37,771 bases of DNA, taken from positions 8,580-46,350 of the forward strand of contig DIHQ01000021.1 of NCBI GenBank assembly GCA_002420235.1, read 5' to 3'. The position numbers and the translations under genes are program-made. The stretch's first letter is position 1, and each line of letters begins with the position of its first letter. The DNA comes from Flavobacteriales bacterium UBA5692 (GTDB lineage Bacteria > Bacteroidota > Bacteroidia > Flavobacteriales_D > Sanyastnellaceae). The notes under the pieces were generated by a model that saw only the letters and a list, made by a program, of their open reading frames with translations, did not search any database and was not told where the DNA came from. Below, one piece after another: positions 18,501 through 23,101 of the stretch.

Positions 18501-18705
18501 ACGTGGTAAGCCCAGCCAAACTCGCCAGATCACCAGACTCCAAACCGTCGAAGCTCGCAAAGGGTTCAACTGTAAGTTGAAATCCTACTGGAGCACTGGC
18601 GTCTGAGTCAGAACCAAAACAAGCTGTTTGAGCGAAAAGTTGGTTAGAAAGACCCGCAATCATTGCGAGGATTCCAAGCATAATGGAAAATTTCGTCTGC
18701 ATCAT
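9568..18705 (-). CDS. Giant secreted multidomain adhesin-like protein with HYR-like domains and dockerin-like C-terminus
   Basis: A single uninterrupted frame of about 3,045 residues. I place the start at 18705 (or the tandem ATG at 18702), because the signal peptide SIMLGILAMIAGLSNQLFAQ follows directly and the ATG at 18759 sits inside the likely promoter. Numbering below is from 18759. Order: module A1 (45-256), A2 (304-503), Cys-rich linkers, B1 and B2 (644-869), A3 (924-1119), four HYR-like domains (1122-1585), A4 (1609-1809), linkers, A5 (1963-2158), about eight HYR-like domains (2220-2960), three GCTD-type repeats and a dockerin-like motif between C3035 and C3061. About 15 GCTDxxACNY-type repeats and five CDGxCLNDADGDGxCDE-type, probably calcium-binding, linkers join the modules. 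No enzyme domain and no canonical T9SS C-terminal domain is visible. Its length and repeats suggest a surface adhesin or matrix protein; function is inferred. Confidence 0.9.
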   Translation of the reverse strand: MMQTKFSIMLGILAMIAGLSNQLFAQTACFGSDSDASAPVGFQLTVEPFASFDGLESGDLASLAGLTTYRVYLETTSEMDFVSAVYADGANGTVSLTSSTSFYMNTFGGLTVNDINPGLFSFFPALEFDSHVTIGLESEAVGGESSIVVTGVSATEVDWSDSFMAGGDLIIDGSNAMAGDGWSVPSGATNGYSGEDMRILLAQLTTDGELNGSLFVELIPAGATAPESHQFSFSSEVCGCTDDSAANYQPGATLEDGSCIFLGCTDSAACNYNVMANEDDGTCDYCCDSVVSSNPDYGVEVELHAVGGITGLRTYRLYITMANPTDVLSAVSGYSEYPLNISTTTDFYQYLGPGGGATPATWLPDYGLLPDFADGVYDSFVTIGIDQMASAGAGEANASLAITPGEAWDQEFEAGNDISISSSSGGAWFLSPGATNGIAGVDNRVLIGQFTTDGYLSGDLYVQVFPDGDQGLAEEIYMSWTSPLCACTDESACNFDPEAIWDDGSCQDGPAYWGENLDCEGNCLNDADGDYVCDENEIPGCLNPNACNYVAAPTDLITCLFPDDGYDCDGNCLNDADGDGICDEFEDGGCTDPQACNYDPSATDDNGTCSYPEIFVLGDVPTSTIAECSLFADGPNANWQYVLTATTPDDPNSNLAQTLELNVISLPGSGATYRVAKTTANGNWFFGPAEPLTLGMNTKTVGAVSFSRSVKFQFSNGEGEFDSLALNGENLDDCTSSEAEISTCSNFTQGNNANWPYVFTATTADDPNSNQSQTLEINITALNTTAEVFWRVAKTTANGNWFFGPAEPLAIGMNSKTVGAVSFSRSVKFQFSSGAIGFNELNLNGVDVNECGGPLESAVYDCDGICLNDTDGDGTCDELETFGCTDESACNYDESVTEEDGSCDYCCATGASVEGYNVLIETVGESPEGTIQRMYIETSNASDVLSAVTGGILNPTYIRSTLPFYQSELVSGVTANGINPNFFSVFPETAYDSWITIGIESGTYGPTESSVEVVPSLTNWQGEFQSGNDIELDGEFGDGWFVTWDENAGVYSNGLAGDDKKVLVGQFTTNGILSGQLFVQMFPEGDQQNPIQIFLPFGYASDDTDAPIFTYVPEDITQSCSDAHPTEMAVAVDEGCIAEVDLTLEESFEPATCGYTLTRTWTATDAWGNTATAVQVVSLEDNEPPVAVVQEDLTVECTDDLTPGAGIAEYPVNSFDNCASDDLTFEYADVEMGGSADLTGITADFHVEMGKDFGGPFGQSLILEAQGVTVGDGPEIDYSDLSSNPSSHRGAVAIDISGASINAYVDGTDGFPYEYDYAIVTISNMSVSNLADVIVNANGIALGSEVSVSTGSNSMVLTWSGTATYTEDDEADFTVLDNSSCLSTANITRTWTVTDGCNNSDTAVQHFTIVDTQGPEFTSTPANIELSCNDDIPMESVEATDCGSVIIADPVDDIQPGSCGTSYTIFRTWTAADDCGNSTAFTQTIMVTDNEAPVFTFFPEDVTYTAGDAMEIIEPTAEDDCNEVTIEFDDSQDNSNVEVTVITRTWTATDACGNSVSADQIITVNEVLGCMDSVACNFDEGATYDDGSCDYCSCGTGGQDGFGLELELVATHDGSIDGLDADMSTYRVYVTTASPTDFVSSISGDVQVATSLTTTTEFFQSEFGAISPDAINTLFYSVVPSLEYDSWLTIGIDEAPQGQESAITFVEAPDDNWMSEFEAGENLVIDSFFGGSWFTLSNASNGVAGDDQRVLVAQLTTSGQVEGQLYAQIFPNGDSSQDTYLTLGFLSNPCGCTDESACNYDEDAVYNNGCDYPEDAYDCEGNCLNDADGDGVCDELEILGCTTEGNCLYDPNATEHDESMCQVSPFCVGCNDASACNFNPNVNPDPNFNDGSCEYPEEGFDCDGDCLDVNGDLICDVLQGCDHPEACNYDESVEYPYPSVDFCDFCSCANVVSSAEGYGVEVETMASSLDGSTTYQVFVTTPSSTDVVNAILGNAMNPIVLASSSEIYQNVNGSALPSPSELLAFFPDLQYDSFITLGAGTPAEAMSFPPTPDGNDPAWVAAFENGGDIVIDDAVGSGWYMNADVMGQYGMAGDDHRVMVAQLTTPGTIHGQFYVQIFPEGLSAGNTLYLTLSFGSDLCGCTDPMACNYSEENLEDDGSCYYAAEDESCEATCLYDNFSPEVVAMEEVYATTCELAATDIRAPQFSDNCDDNLDISYSDEVEAGDCEGSWTITRTWTAIDNLGNTVSVSQTVNVIDTTGPEFTAPADVTIACTDDAMDLTLTGDVIDAADACSNELEVTYSDAFETSANACFANDIIVRSWSATDACGNTTSKDQVITFIDENAPYFTSVPEGLTLACGSDVPFVDATAADACSAVTVTFIDTEGEMTCTGLNEIVRTFTATDACGNTAFATQVITFADDQAPTGTVEDAEVSCSDYDGAMEYGSVEFSDNCSAAITVMWEETSNNGTGSAGCYEVTRTYTFTDGCGNVSTAVQSISVYDDEAPVFTEAPEDQTSQCAEQPYSLAAADNCSAVEITESRDVISEDECGNYEHLVTLTATDECGNSTDHQFTIVVADTEAPAFLLLGELPADETVECDAVPAPSVLLAADNCDGDVEVVFAESIAEGSCPEAYTITRTWTVNDCTGNSTEHIQTIDVQDTTAPTFEVPSDVTVECDSDINDLTITGDVEDINDACSAEVVVSYSDEVSTGGIEPGVIGSCDVFENGPNETWQFVLVATTPDDPNSNEAQTMSIDVSSLPEGGANFRVAKTTANGNWFFGPSEPLSLGMNTKTVAGVSFARAVKFQFTSGDIEFTELELNGEDVNSCGSGEASCLSDNVVTRTWTVTDGCGNTNSATQTITLEDTTPPVVSFEPNVVISNIATSELDDLEGVEVFDACSDWTYSTSDVWLGNSLTGYELHRTMIFTDACGNSTTIEQNITAVYATGCTYMDAENYDPEAIIDDGSCEYTGCTDMTSANYNPIASIDDGSCVTVGCMDPEGYDYDPNANYPGGCDYPDPCPGDINDDGLVNVGDLLEFFQYYGQVCEE
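9577..9657 (-). other. Cys-bracketed single dockerin-like motif at the C-terminus of the giant protein
   Basis: Encodes C3035 to C3061: a cysteine, then DINDDGLVNVGDLLEFF, then YYGQVC two residues before the end. The DxNxDGxVNxGDLL core is the calcium loop plus helix of type I dockerins, but only one copy is present where dockerins normally have two. The same 27-residue layout ends the protein encoded at 28231-30012. Confidence 0.75.
9880..12102 (-). repeat. Second block of about eight HYR/Ig-like domains
   Basis: Encodes residues 2220-2960. Each unit is about 78 residues and runs from a proline start (APxFT..P.D.T..C) through a DxCS region to a strand ending in ITRTWTATDACGN and a final QxITxxD. 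The pattern fits HYR domains (PF02494), immunoglobulin-like folds of extracellular adhesion proteins. The penultimate unit is split by module B3. Confidence 0.75.
10231..10554 (-). repeat. Module B, copy 3, inserted inside an HYR-like domain
   Basis: Encodes residues 2736-2843, starting SCDVFENG and containing TTPDDPNSN, RVAKTTANGNWFFGPSEPL and KFQFTSG. It lies between the YSDEVSTGG and SCLSDNVVTRTWTV parts of a single HYR-like domain, so it is an in-frame domain insertion. Confidence 0.75.
12286..12873 (-). repeat. Module A, copy 5
   Basis: Encodes residues 1963-2158. Shared module A marks are TTYQVFVTT, STDVVNAI, LQYDSFITLG, GDDHRVMVAQLTT and FYVQIFPEG. It is bounded by CDFCSC upstream and CGCTD downstream, as in the other copies. 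Confidence 0.75.
13333..13935 (-). repeat. Module A, copy 4
   Basis: Encodes residues 1609-1809, with STYRVYVTT, SPTDFVSSI, EYDSWLTIGI, FEAGENLVI, NASNGVAGDDQRVLVAQLTT and LYAQIFPNGD. It begins after CDYCSC and ends at CGCTD. Confidence 0.75.
14005..15396 (-). repeat. First block of four HYR/Ig-like domains
   Basis: Encodes residues 1122-1585. Units begin at APIFTYVPED, PPVAVVQEDL, GPEFTSTPAN and APVFTFFPED and end in TRTWTATDAWGN-type strands. The second unit is enlarged by a roughly 148-residue insertion (14569-15012). Confidence 0.75.
14569..15012 (-). other. Module C: single-copy insertion within an HYR-like domain
   Basis: Encodes about residues 1250-1397, between EYADVEMGG and SCLSTANITRTWTV of one HYR-like domain. 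It is beta-rich (DFHVEMGKDFGG, AVAIDISGASINAYVDG, YDYAIVTISNMSVSNLADV), has no cysteine, and occurs once in the protein. I do not recognise the fold. Confidence 0.65.
15403..15990 (-). repeat. Module A, copy 3
   Basis: Encodes residues 924-1119, with RMYIETSNASDVLSAV, AYDSWITIGIESG, FQSGNDIEL, NGLAGDDKKVLVGQFTT and LFVQMFPEGD. Unlike the other copies it runs directly into an HYR-like domain instead of a CGCTD linker. Confidence 0.75.
16153..16482 (-). repeat. Module B, copy 2
   Basis: Encodes residues 760-869, in tandem with B1. Marks are TCSNFTQGNNANW, TADDPNSN, RVAKTTANGNWFFGPAEPL and SVKFQFSSG, ending at NECGG. Confidence 0.75.
16504..16830 (-). repeat. Module B, copy 1
   Basis: Encodes residues 644-752, with AECSLFADGPNANW, TTPDDPNSN, YRVAKTTANGNWFFGPAEP and SVKFQFSNG. 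B1 and B2 together interrupt a Cys-rich linker between CSYPE and YDCDGICLND, parts that are adjacent elsewhere in the protein. Confidence 0.75.
17251..17850 (-). repeat. Module A, copy 2
   Basis: Encodes residues 304-503, with RTYRLYITMANPTDVLSAV, VYDSFVTIGID, FEAGNDISI, GATNGIAGVDNRVLIGQFTT and LYVQVFPDGD. It lies between CDYCC and CACTD. Confidence 0.75.
17992..18627 (-). repeat. Module A, copy 1, first domain after the signal peptide
   Basis: Encodes residues 45-256, with TTYRVYLETTSEMDFVSAV, EFDSHVTIGLES, FMAGGDLII, GATNGYSGEDMRILLAQLTT and LFVELIPAG, ending at CGCTD. Module A repeats five times and I cannot assign it to a named family. Confidence 0.75.
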
Positions 18706-18750
18706 TCCTAGGTTAAGCAACCGAAAATTACGAAATAAGGGGGATGAAAG

Positions 18751-18779
18751 CAAACACATCGATTAGAAAAATATTTCAA
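18751..18779 (-). promoter_or_regulatory. Likely promoter of the giant protein gene
   Basis: On the minus strand a TTG (18777-18779) is followed after 18 bases by TGTGTTTG (18751-18758), one base away from the -7 consensus TAnnTTTG. Spacing is close to that of Bacteroidota -33/-7 promoters. The start codon at 18705 then lies 45 bases downstream of the -7 element. Confidence 0.42.
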
Positions 18780-18840
18780 TCGAGTAAATTCGGCTATTCA
18801 ACGAAGCGATAAAGCTGTGTATAATCAGGCCTTGAGGTCT

Positions 18841-18848
18841 TAAATTTG
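18841..18848 (+). promoter_or_regulatory. -7 element for ffh
   Basis: TAAATTTG is an exact TAnnTTTG match, 12 bases before the ATG at 18861. It shares the 155-base intergenic region with the divergent promoter of the giant gene. No good -33 TTG is visible. Confidence 0.45.
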
Positions 18849-18860
18849 CACAAAAAAAAG

Positions 18861-20198
18861 ATGTTTGAAAACCTCCAAGAACGTTTCGAAAAAGCCTTTC
18901 AGGTCCTCAAAGGGCACGGTCAGATCACCGAAGTAAACGTCGGAGAGACCCTAAAAGAAGTCCGAAAAGCGCTGTTGGATGCAGACGTCGATTACAAGAC
19001 CGCGAAGGAGTTTACAGCGCGCGTCAAGGAGAAGGCGCTCGGGCAAGAAGTCCTTTCATCCATCAAGCCAGGTCAGCTCCTGATCAAGATTACCCATGCG
19101 GAATTGACCGAACTTATGGGGTCTGCTGCCGCGGAATTCAAGCCAACAGGCAATCCGTTCGTAGTATTGATGGCTGGCCTTCAAGGTGCAGGTAAAACCA
19201 CGCACTCTGGTAAAATTGCCCAACTCCTGCGCGACAAGCACAAAAAGAACCCACTGCTGGTGGCCTGTGATGTACACCGACCTGCAGCCGTGGACCAACT
19301 CACTGTGTTGGGCGAAAGCATCGGTGTGGATGTTTACGCTGAACCGGTCAATAAAAACGCTGTGGAGATTGCCCGCAACGCCATGGCTCATGCGAAATCC
19401 AAAGGGTACAACGCCGTGATTGTTGATACCGCTGGACGCCTGGCCATCGACGAGGCAATGATGGCAGAAATTCAGGCCGTACGGGACACTGTGCAACCCC
19501 ATGAAACCCTGTTCACAGTCGACGCTATGACCGGTCAGGATGCCGTTCGAACAGCCAAAGCATTCAACGATCTTTTGGACTTCACCGGGGTCGTTCTAAC
19601 CAAGCTGGACGGTGATACCCGAGGGGGTGCTGCACTGGCCATTTACTCTGTCGTCGGCAAGCCCATCAAATTTGTTGGTGTAGGTGAAAAAATGGACGCC
19701 TTGGACACCTTTCACCCCAATCGTATGGCGGATCGAATTCTCGGCATGGGAGATGTCGTCTCCTTGGTGGAAAAGGCGCAGCAAGTCATCAGTGAAAAAG
19801 AAGCCGCCCAACTCGAAGCAAAAATTCGAAAAAACAAGTTCGACCTAGAGGATTTTATAAATCAAATCCAGCAGTTGAAAAAGATGGGCAACATCAAGGA
19901 ATTGATGAGCATGATTCCCGGCATGTCCAAGGCTTTGAAGGGAATTGAATTAGATGACAATTCCTTCAAGCAAGTCGAGTGCATCATCCAGTCCATGACC
20001 CCGTCGGAGCGCGCAAAGCCCGAGATCATTGATGCGCGTCGGAAAACACGAATTGCCAATGGTTCCGGAACCGATATTGCACAGGTCAACCGGCTGCTCA
20101 AGCAGTTCCAAGACATGAAAAAAATGATGCACATTATGACCAAAGGAAAAGGCGGAAAACGCAGCCGTATGGCCGGTTTATCCGCGCTTGGTCGATAA
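18861..20198 (+). CDS. ffh: Signal recognition particle protein Ffh (SRP54)
   Basis: A 445-residue SRP GTPase that, with SRP RNA and FtsY, brings ribosomes making membrane or exported proteins to the inner membrane. Residues 1-85 are the N domain (MFENLQERFEKAFQVLKG). The G domain has GLQGAGKTT (P-loop), DVHRPAAVDQL, DTAGR and TKLDGD. From about residue 295 the methionine-rich M domain runs to the basic C-terminus GKGGKRSRMAGLSALGR (MSMIPGM is the hydrophobic-groove segment). The frame continues upstream to a TTG at 18846, but the ATG at 18861 gives the conserved MFENL start. It begins a close run with folD (15 bp), ribD (10 bp) and a permease gene (21 bp). Confidence 0.97.
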   Translation: MFENLQERFEKAFQVLKGHGQITEVNVGETLKEVRKALLDADVDYKTAKEFTARVKEKALGQEVLSSIKPGQLLIKITHAELTELMGSAAAEFKPTGNPFVVLMAGLQGAGKTTHSGKIAQLLRDKHKKNPLLVACDVHRPAAVDQLTVLGESIGVDVYAEPVNKNAVEIARNAMAHAKSKGYNAVIVDTAGRLAIDEAMMAEIQAVRDTVQPHETLFTVDAMTGQDAVRTAKAFNDLLDFTGVVLTKLDGDTRGGAALAIYSVVGKPIKFVGVGEKMDALDTFHPNRMADRILGMGDVVSLVEKAQQVISEKEAAQLEAKIRKNKFDLEDFINQIQQLKKMGNIKELMSMIPGMSKALKGIELDDNSFKQVECIIQSMTPSERAKPEIIDARRKTRIANGSGTDIAQVNRLLKQFQDMKKMMHIMTKGKGGKRSRMAGLSALGR

Positions 20199-20213
20199 CT
20201 CCAGCAGCCCACC

Positions 20214-21086
20214 ATGCAAATCATTAACGGCAAGGCCACTTCCCTGGCCATCCAAGACGAAATCAAGGAAGAAGTCCAAAGACGGGCAGCCGATGGGGCC
20301 AAAAAGCCCCACCTCGCAGCCATTATCGTCGGAGATAACCCGGCGAGTCGTGCCTACGTCGGCCACAAAATCAAAGCGTGCGAACGGGTTGGGTTCGATA
20401 GCACCTTGGTCGAACTTTCCGAGAACATCCTCGAAGAGCAGCTCTTGGACGAAGTTCAAGCACTGAACGAAGACCCTGCTATCGATGGATTCATCGTTCA
20501 ACTTCCCCTTCCCGATCAAATTGACACGCAGCGGGTGCTTGAAGCCGTGCTCCCTTCGAAAGATGTCGACGGTTTTCACCCTATCAATGCGGGAAACCTA
20601 AGCCTCGGACTTCCCGGATTCCAACCGGCAACCCCGGCTGGTATCATCGAGTTGTTGAAGCGCTACGGCATCGAAACAAGTGGCAAACACGCTGTCATTT
20701 TGGGACGCAGCGCCATTGTCGGAACTCCCATTACCCTATTGCTCAGCCGCAATGCTTACCCCGGAAATTGCACCGTCACGATGTGCCATTCTCGCACGCA
20801 AAACCTCGCGGATATCACCCGTAGCGCAGACATTTTGGTGGCGGCAATCGGACGGCCTCACTTCGTTACACCCGACATGGTCAAACCTGGCGCTGTAGTC
20901 ATTGATGTTGGAATCAACCGCATCCCAGATGAGACCAAAAAATCTGGCACAAGGCTCACCGGTGACGTCGACGCTGCAGGGTTGTCTGATGTCGACGGCT
21001 ACATCACCCCCGTTCCAGGCGGCGTCGGCCCCATGACGATCGCCATGCTTTTAAAAAATACCATGGCTGCAGCGGAGCTGTCCTAA
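20214..21086 (+). CDS. folD: Methylenetetrahydrofolate dehydrogenase/cyclohydrolase FolD
   Basis: A 290-residue bifunctional enzyme that interconverts 5,10-methylene-, methenyl- and 10-formyl-tetrahydrofolate in one-carbon metabolism, using NADP. Catalytic Y48 and K52 are in SRAYVGHKIKACERVG. The VQLPLP and KDVDGFHPIN motifs follow. The Rossmann nucleotide-binding segment is GRSAIVGTP (about 175-183). PGGVGPMT begins at residue 268. Length and motif order are fully typical. It starts 15 bp after ffh and precedes ribD by 10 bp; the grouping looks like a housekeeping operon without an obvious functional link. Confidence 0.97.
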   Translation: MQIINGKATSLAIQDEIKEEVQRRAADGAKKPHLAAIIVGDNPASRAYVGHKIKACERVGFDSTLVELSENILEEQLLDEVQALNEDPAIDGFIVQLPLPDQIDTQRVLEAVLPSKDVDGFHPINAGNLSLGLPGFQPATPAGIIELLKRYGIETSGKHAVILGRSAIVGTPITLLLSRNAYPGNCTVTMCHSRTQNLADITRSADILVAAIGRPHFVTPDMVKPGAVVIDVGINRIPDETKKSGTRLTGDVDAAGLSDVDGYITPVPGGVGPMTIAMLLKNTMAAAELS

Positions 21087-21096
21087 TTCGACGAGT

Positions 21097-22197
21097 ATGA
21101 AGTTTGCAGCAGCCGACATCCATTTCATGCGTACCGCAATGGAATTAGCTGAACGCGGCAAGTTTACGGCAGCACCTAACCCCCTTGTGGGTTGCGTTAT
21201 TGTGAATAACGACGAACAAATTATTGGCCAAGGATGGCATAAAACATACGGAGGGCCTCACGCTGAAGTGGAAGCCTTTGAATCCATCGCAGCGGATCAC
21301 ACAGCCCTGCTCCATGAAAGCACCTGGTATATCACCCTCGAACCGTGCAATCATGTAGGTAAAACTCCTGCATGTGCAGCTCTTATCGAGCATATCAAGC
21401 CCAAACGCGTCGTGATTGGTATCCGGGACTTCAATCCTGAAGTTGCAGGAAGGGGGTTAGAGCGCCTTCGCCAAGCCGGAATTCAAGTAGACTGTGGTTG
21501 TTTGGCGAACGAATTGGCATGGCAAAACCGACGATTTTGTTGGAACACACAGAAAAATCGTCCGTGGGTGGTGCTTAAGTGGGCAACATCAATCGATGGC
21601 TTCATGGATGGACGGCCGAGTGAACATCGCCTCCCCGGCTCTGGTGGTTTTCCTATTACATCGGAAGCAGCGAAACCATTGACCCACACTTGGCGTGCTC
21701 TTGAAAAAGGTATAGCCGTTGGAGCTGGAACGGTCACGGTTGATGAGCCTCAACTCAATGTAAGGAGCTTAAAAGCCCCCTCTCCCCGTGTCGTATTACT
21801 CGATCCGGAGTGCATCATCAGGCCAAATCACCCGTTATTGCTCCGCGACCCTAACGCGATCCATGTGGTGGGTACTATTTCAAGTAATTCTGATCCCAAT
21901 TGCTGTGCCTGGCAAGTGAATGAAGGGCTCGATAAACTCCTTGAGCAACTTTTTACCAATTACGGCCTCTCAAGCCTTTTGGTCGAGGGAGGAGCAATGG
22001 TCCTCAATGACTTTTTAGAACAAGGCGCCTGGAATGAAATTAAGAGATGGACTAGTCCGTTACCCACAAAAGGCGGTTTATCTGCACCCCTATTGCCCAG
22101 TGATACAATTTCTCTACCCTATGGCCATAAATCGTCGGGTCAGATTGGCATGGATTCATGGATTAATCGTCTGCACCCACGTCACGTTTTCGATTGA
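21097..22197 (+). CDS. ribD: Bifunctional riboflavin biosynthesis deaminase/reductase RibD
   Basis: A 366-residue enzyme carrying out the second and third steps of riboflavin synthesis: deamination of diaminohydroxyphosphoribosylaminopyrimidine, then NADPH-dependent reduction of the ribosyl side chain. The N-terminal deaminase (to about residue 145) has the zinc site H55-A-E57 (GPHAEVEA) and C84/C93 (EPCNHVGKTPAC). The C-terminal reductase (about 155-366) has LKWATSIDGFMDG, the GAGTVTVDEPQLNVR turn and LLVEGGAMVLNDFL. Riboflavin supply fits the flavin-rich NQR system at the far end of the window, but that is only thematic. There is no FMN riboswitch in the 10-base gap before it. Confidence 0.95.
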   Translation: MKFAAADIHFMRTAMELAERGKFTAAPNPLVGCVIVNNDEQIIGQGWHKTYGGPHAEVEAFESIAADHTALLHESTWYITLEPCNHVGKTPACAALIEHIKPKRVVIGIRDFNPEVAGRGLERLRQAGIQVDCGCLANELAWQNRRFCWNTQKNRPWVVLKWATSIDGFMDGRPSEHRLPGSGGFPITSEAAKPLTHTWRALEKGIAVGAGTVTVDEPQLNVRSLKAPSPRVVLLDPECIIRPNHPLLLRDPNAIHVVGTISSNSDPNCCAWQVNEGLDKLLEQLFTNYGLSSLLVEGGAMVLNDFLEQGAWNEIKRWTSPLPTKGGLSAPLLPSDTISLPYGHKSSGQIGMDSWINRLHPRHVFD

Positions 22198-22218
22198 CTG
22201 GATCCATAACTTAGTTGG

Positions 22219-23094
22219 GTGATTTACCTCCTCACAAGCATTGCGTTTTCTGCAGGAATCTTTATTTTATTTCAGCGCTTCACAAAATGGAATGTGAACA
22301 CGCTGCAAGCCATTGTCATCAACTACGCCGTGGCAGCTACGTCGGGTTGGGTACTAAGTGGTGGCCGTTCTCTGTTTGTCAGTGTCCGATCTGAGCAATG
22401 GGTCTGGATCGCGCTGACCAATGGCTTACTTTTCATCTACTTATTTCATTTGATTGCTCGCTCTACTCAAGAATTAGGCCTAACAGTAACCTCCATTGCC
22501 ACAAAATTGAGCATGGTTATTCCGGTGGCCCTTTTTTTAACCTTAGATCCTTCAGATGCCTTAACATGGAAGAAAGGCTTGGCTATCATTTTGACCATTC
22601 CAGCCATTGTTTTTGCCTCGTGGAAAGATGAGCGCAACGCCGGAAATCTTGGAGTCAAAAATTGGTTGATACCACTTGTCATTTTCATTGGAAGCGGATG
22701 CATTGATTTGATGTTCGCCGCCTACTCTAAAGAATCATACATGCAGTCAGTAGAGCACCGGTACATGTTTGCATCCTTGCCAATGGCAACAGCGTGCGTC
22801 ACAGGCATCCTATGGCTACTCGGATCAGGCCAAATGAAAACTCCATCACCTAATACTTTAATGGCCGGTCTTGGACTAGGAATAATCAATTTTGGCTCCC
22901 TATATTTTCTATTGGAGACTTACGACAAATTAGACCTTGAACGCAGCGGGATCATACCGGTGAACAACCTCGGCGTGATTTTGCTCAGTGCTGCCGCATC
23001 TGTACTGTTTTTAGGGGAGCGACTCAACAGACGCAATCAAATCGGCTTAGCCTTGGGAATGTTGGTTATTTTCCTACTACTGTCGGAGGCCTAA
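22219..23094 (+). CDS. DMT/EamA-family membrane transporter
   Basis: A 291-residue polytopic inner-membrane protein with about ten hydrophobic helices in two five-helix halves, the architecture of the drug/metabolite transporter superfamily. The helices are separated by short charged loops such as KWNV, WKDERNAG and ERLNRRN. The last section, IPVNNLGVILLSAAASVLFLGERL, is the usual second-EamA-repeat ending. Substrate cannot be deduced. The start is a GTG at 22219, giving an N-terminus that opens directly on the first helix (MIYLLTSIAFSAGIF). It lies 21 bp after ribD, so it could export or import a metabolite of that pathway, but nothing in the sequence shows this. It ends 7 bp from the end of the convergent peptidase gene. 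Confidence 0.85.
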   Translation: MIYLLTSIAFSAGIFILFQRFTKWNVNTLQAIVINYAVAATSGWVLSGGRSLFVSVRSEQWVWIALTNGLLFIYLFHLIARSTQELGLTVTSIATKLSMVIPVALFLTLDPSDALTWKKGLAIILTIPAIVFASWKDERNAGNLGVKNWLIPLVIFIGSGCIDLMFAAYSKESYMQSVEHRYMFASLPMATACVTGILWLLGSGQMKTPSPNTLMAGLGLGIINFGSLYFLLETYDKLDLERSGIIPVNNLGVILLSAAASVLFLGERLNRRNQIGLALGMLVIFLLLSEA

Positions 23095-23101
23095 AATGTA
23101 A

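Noticed and set aside
18706..18759. ATG at 18759 as start of the giant protein
   Set aside because: It would add 18 residues before the signal peptide and overlaps the candidate -7 element at 18751-18758; the tandem ATGs at 18705/18702 give a normal signal sequence.
21087..21096. FMN riboswitch upstream of ribD
   Set aside because: Only ten bases separate ribD from folD; there is no room for the aptamer and no matching sequence in the folD end.
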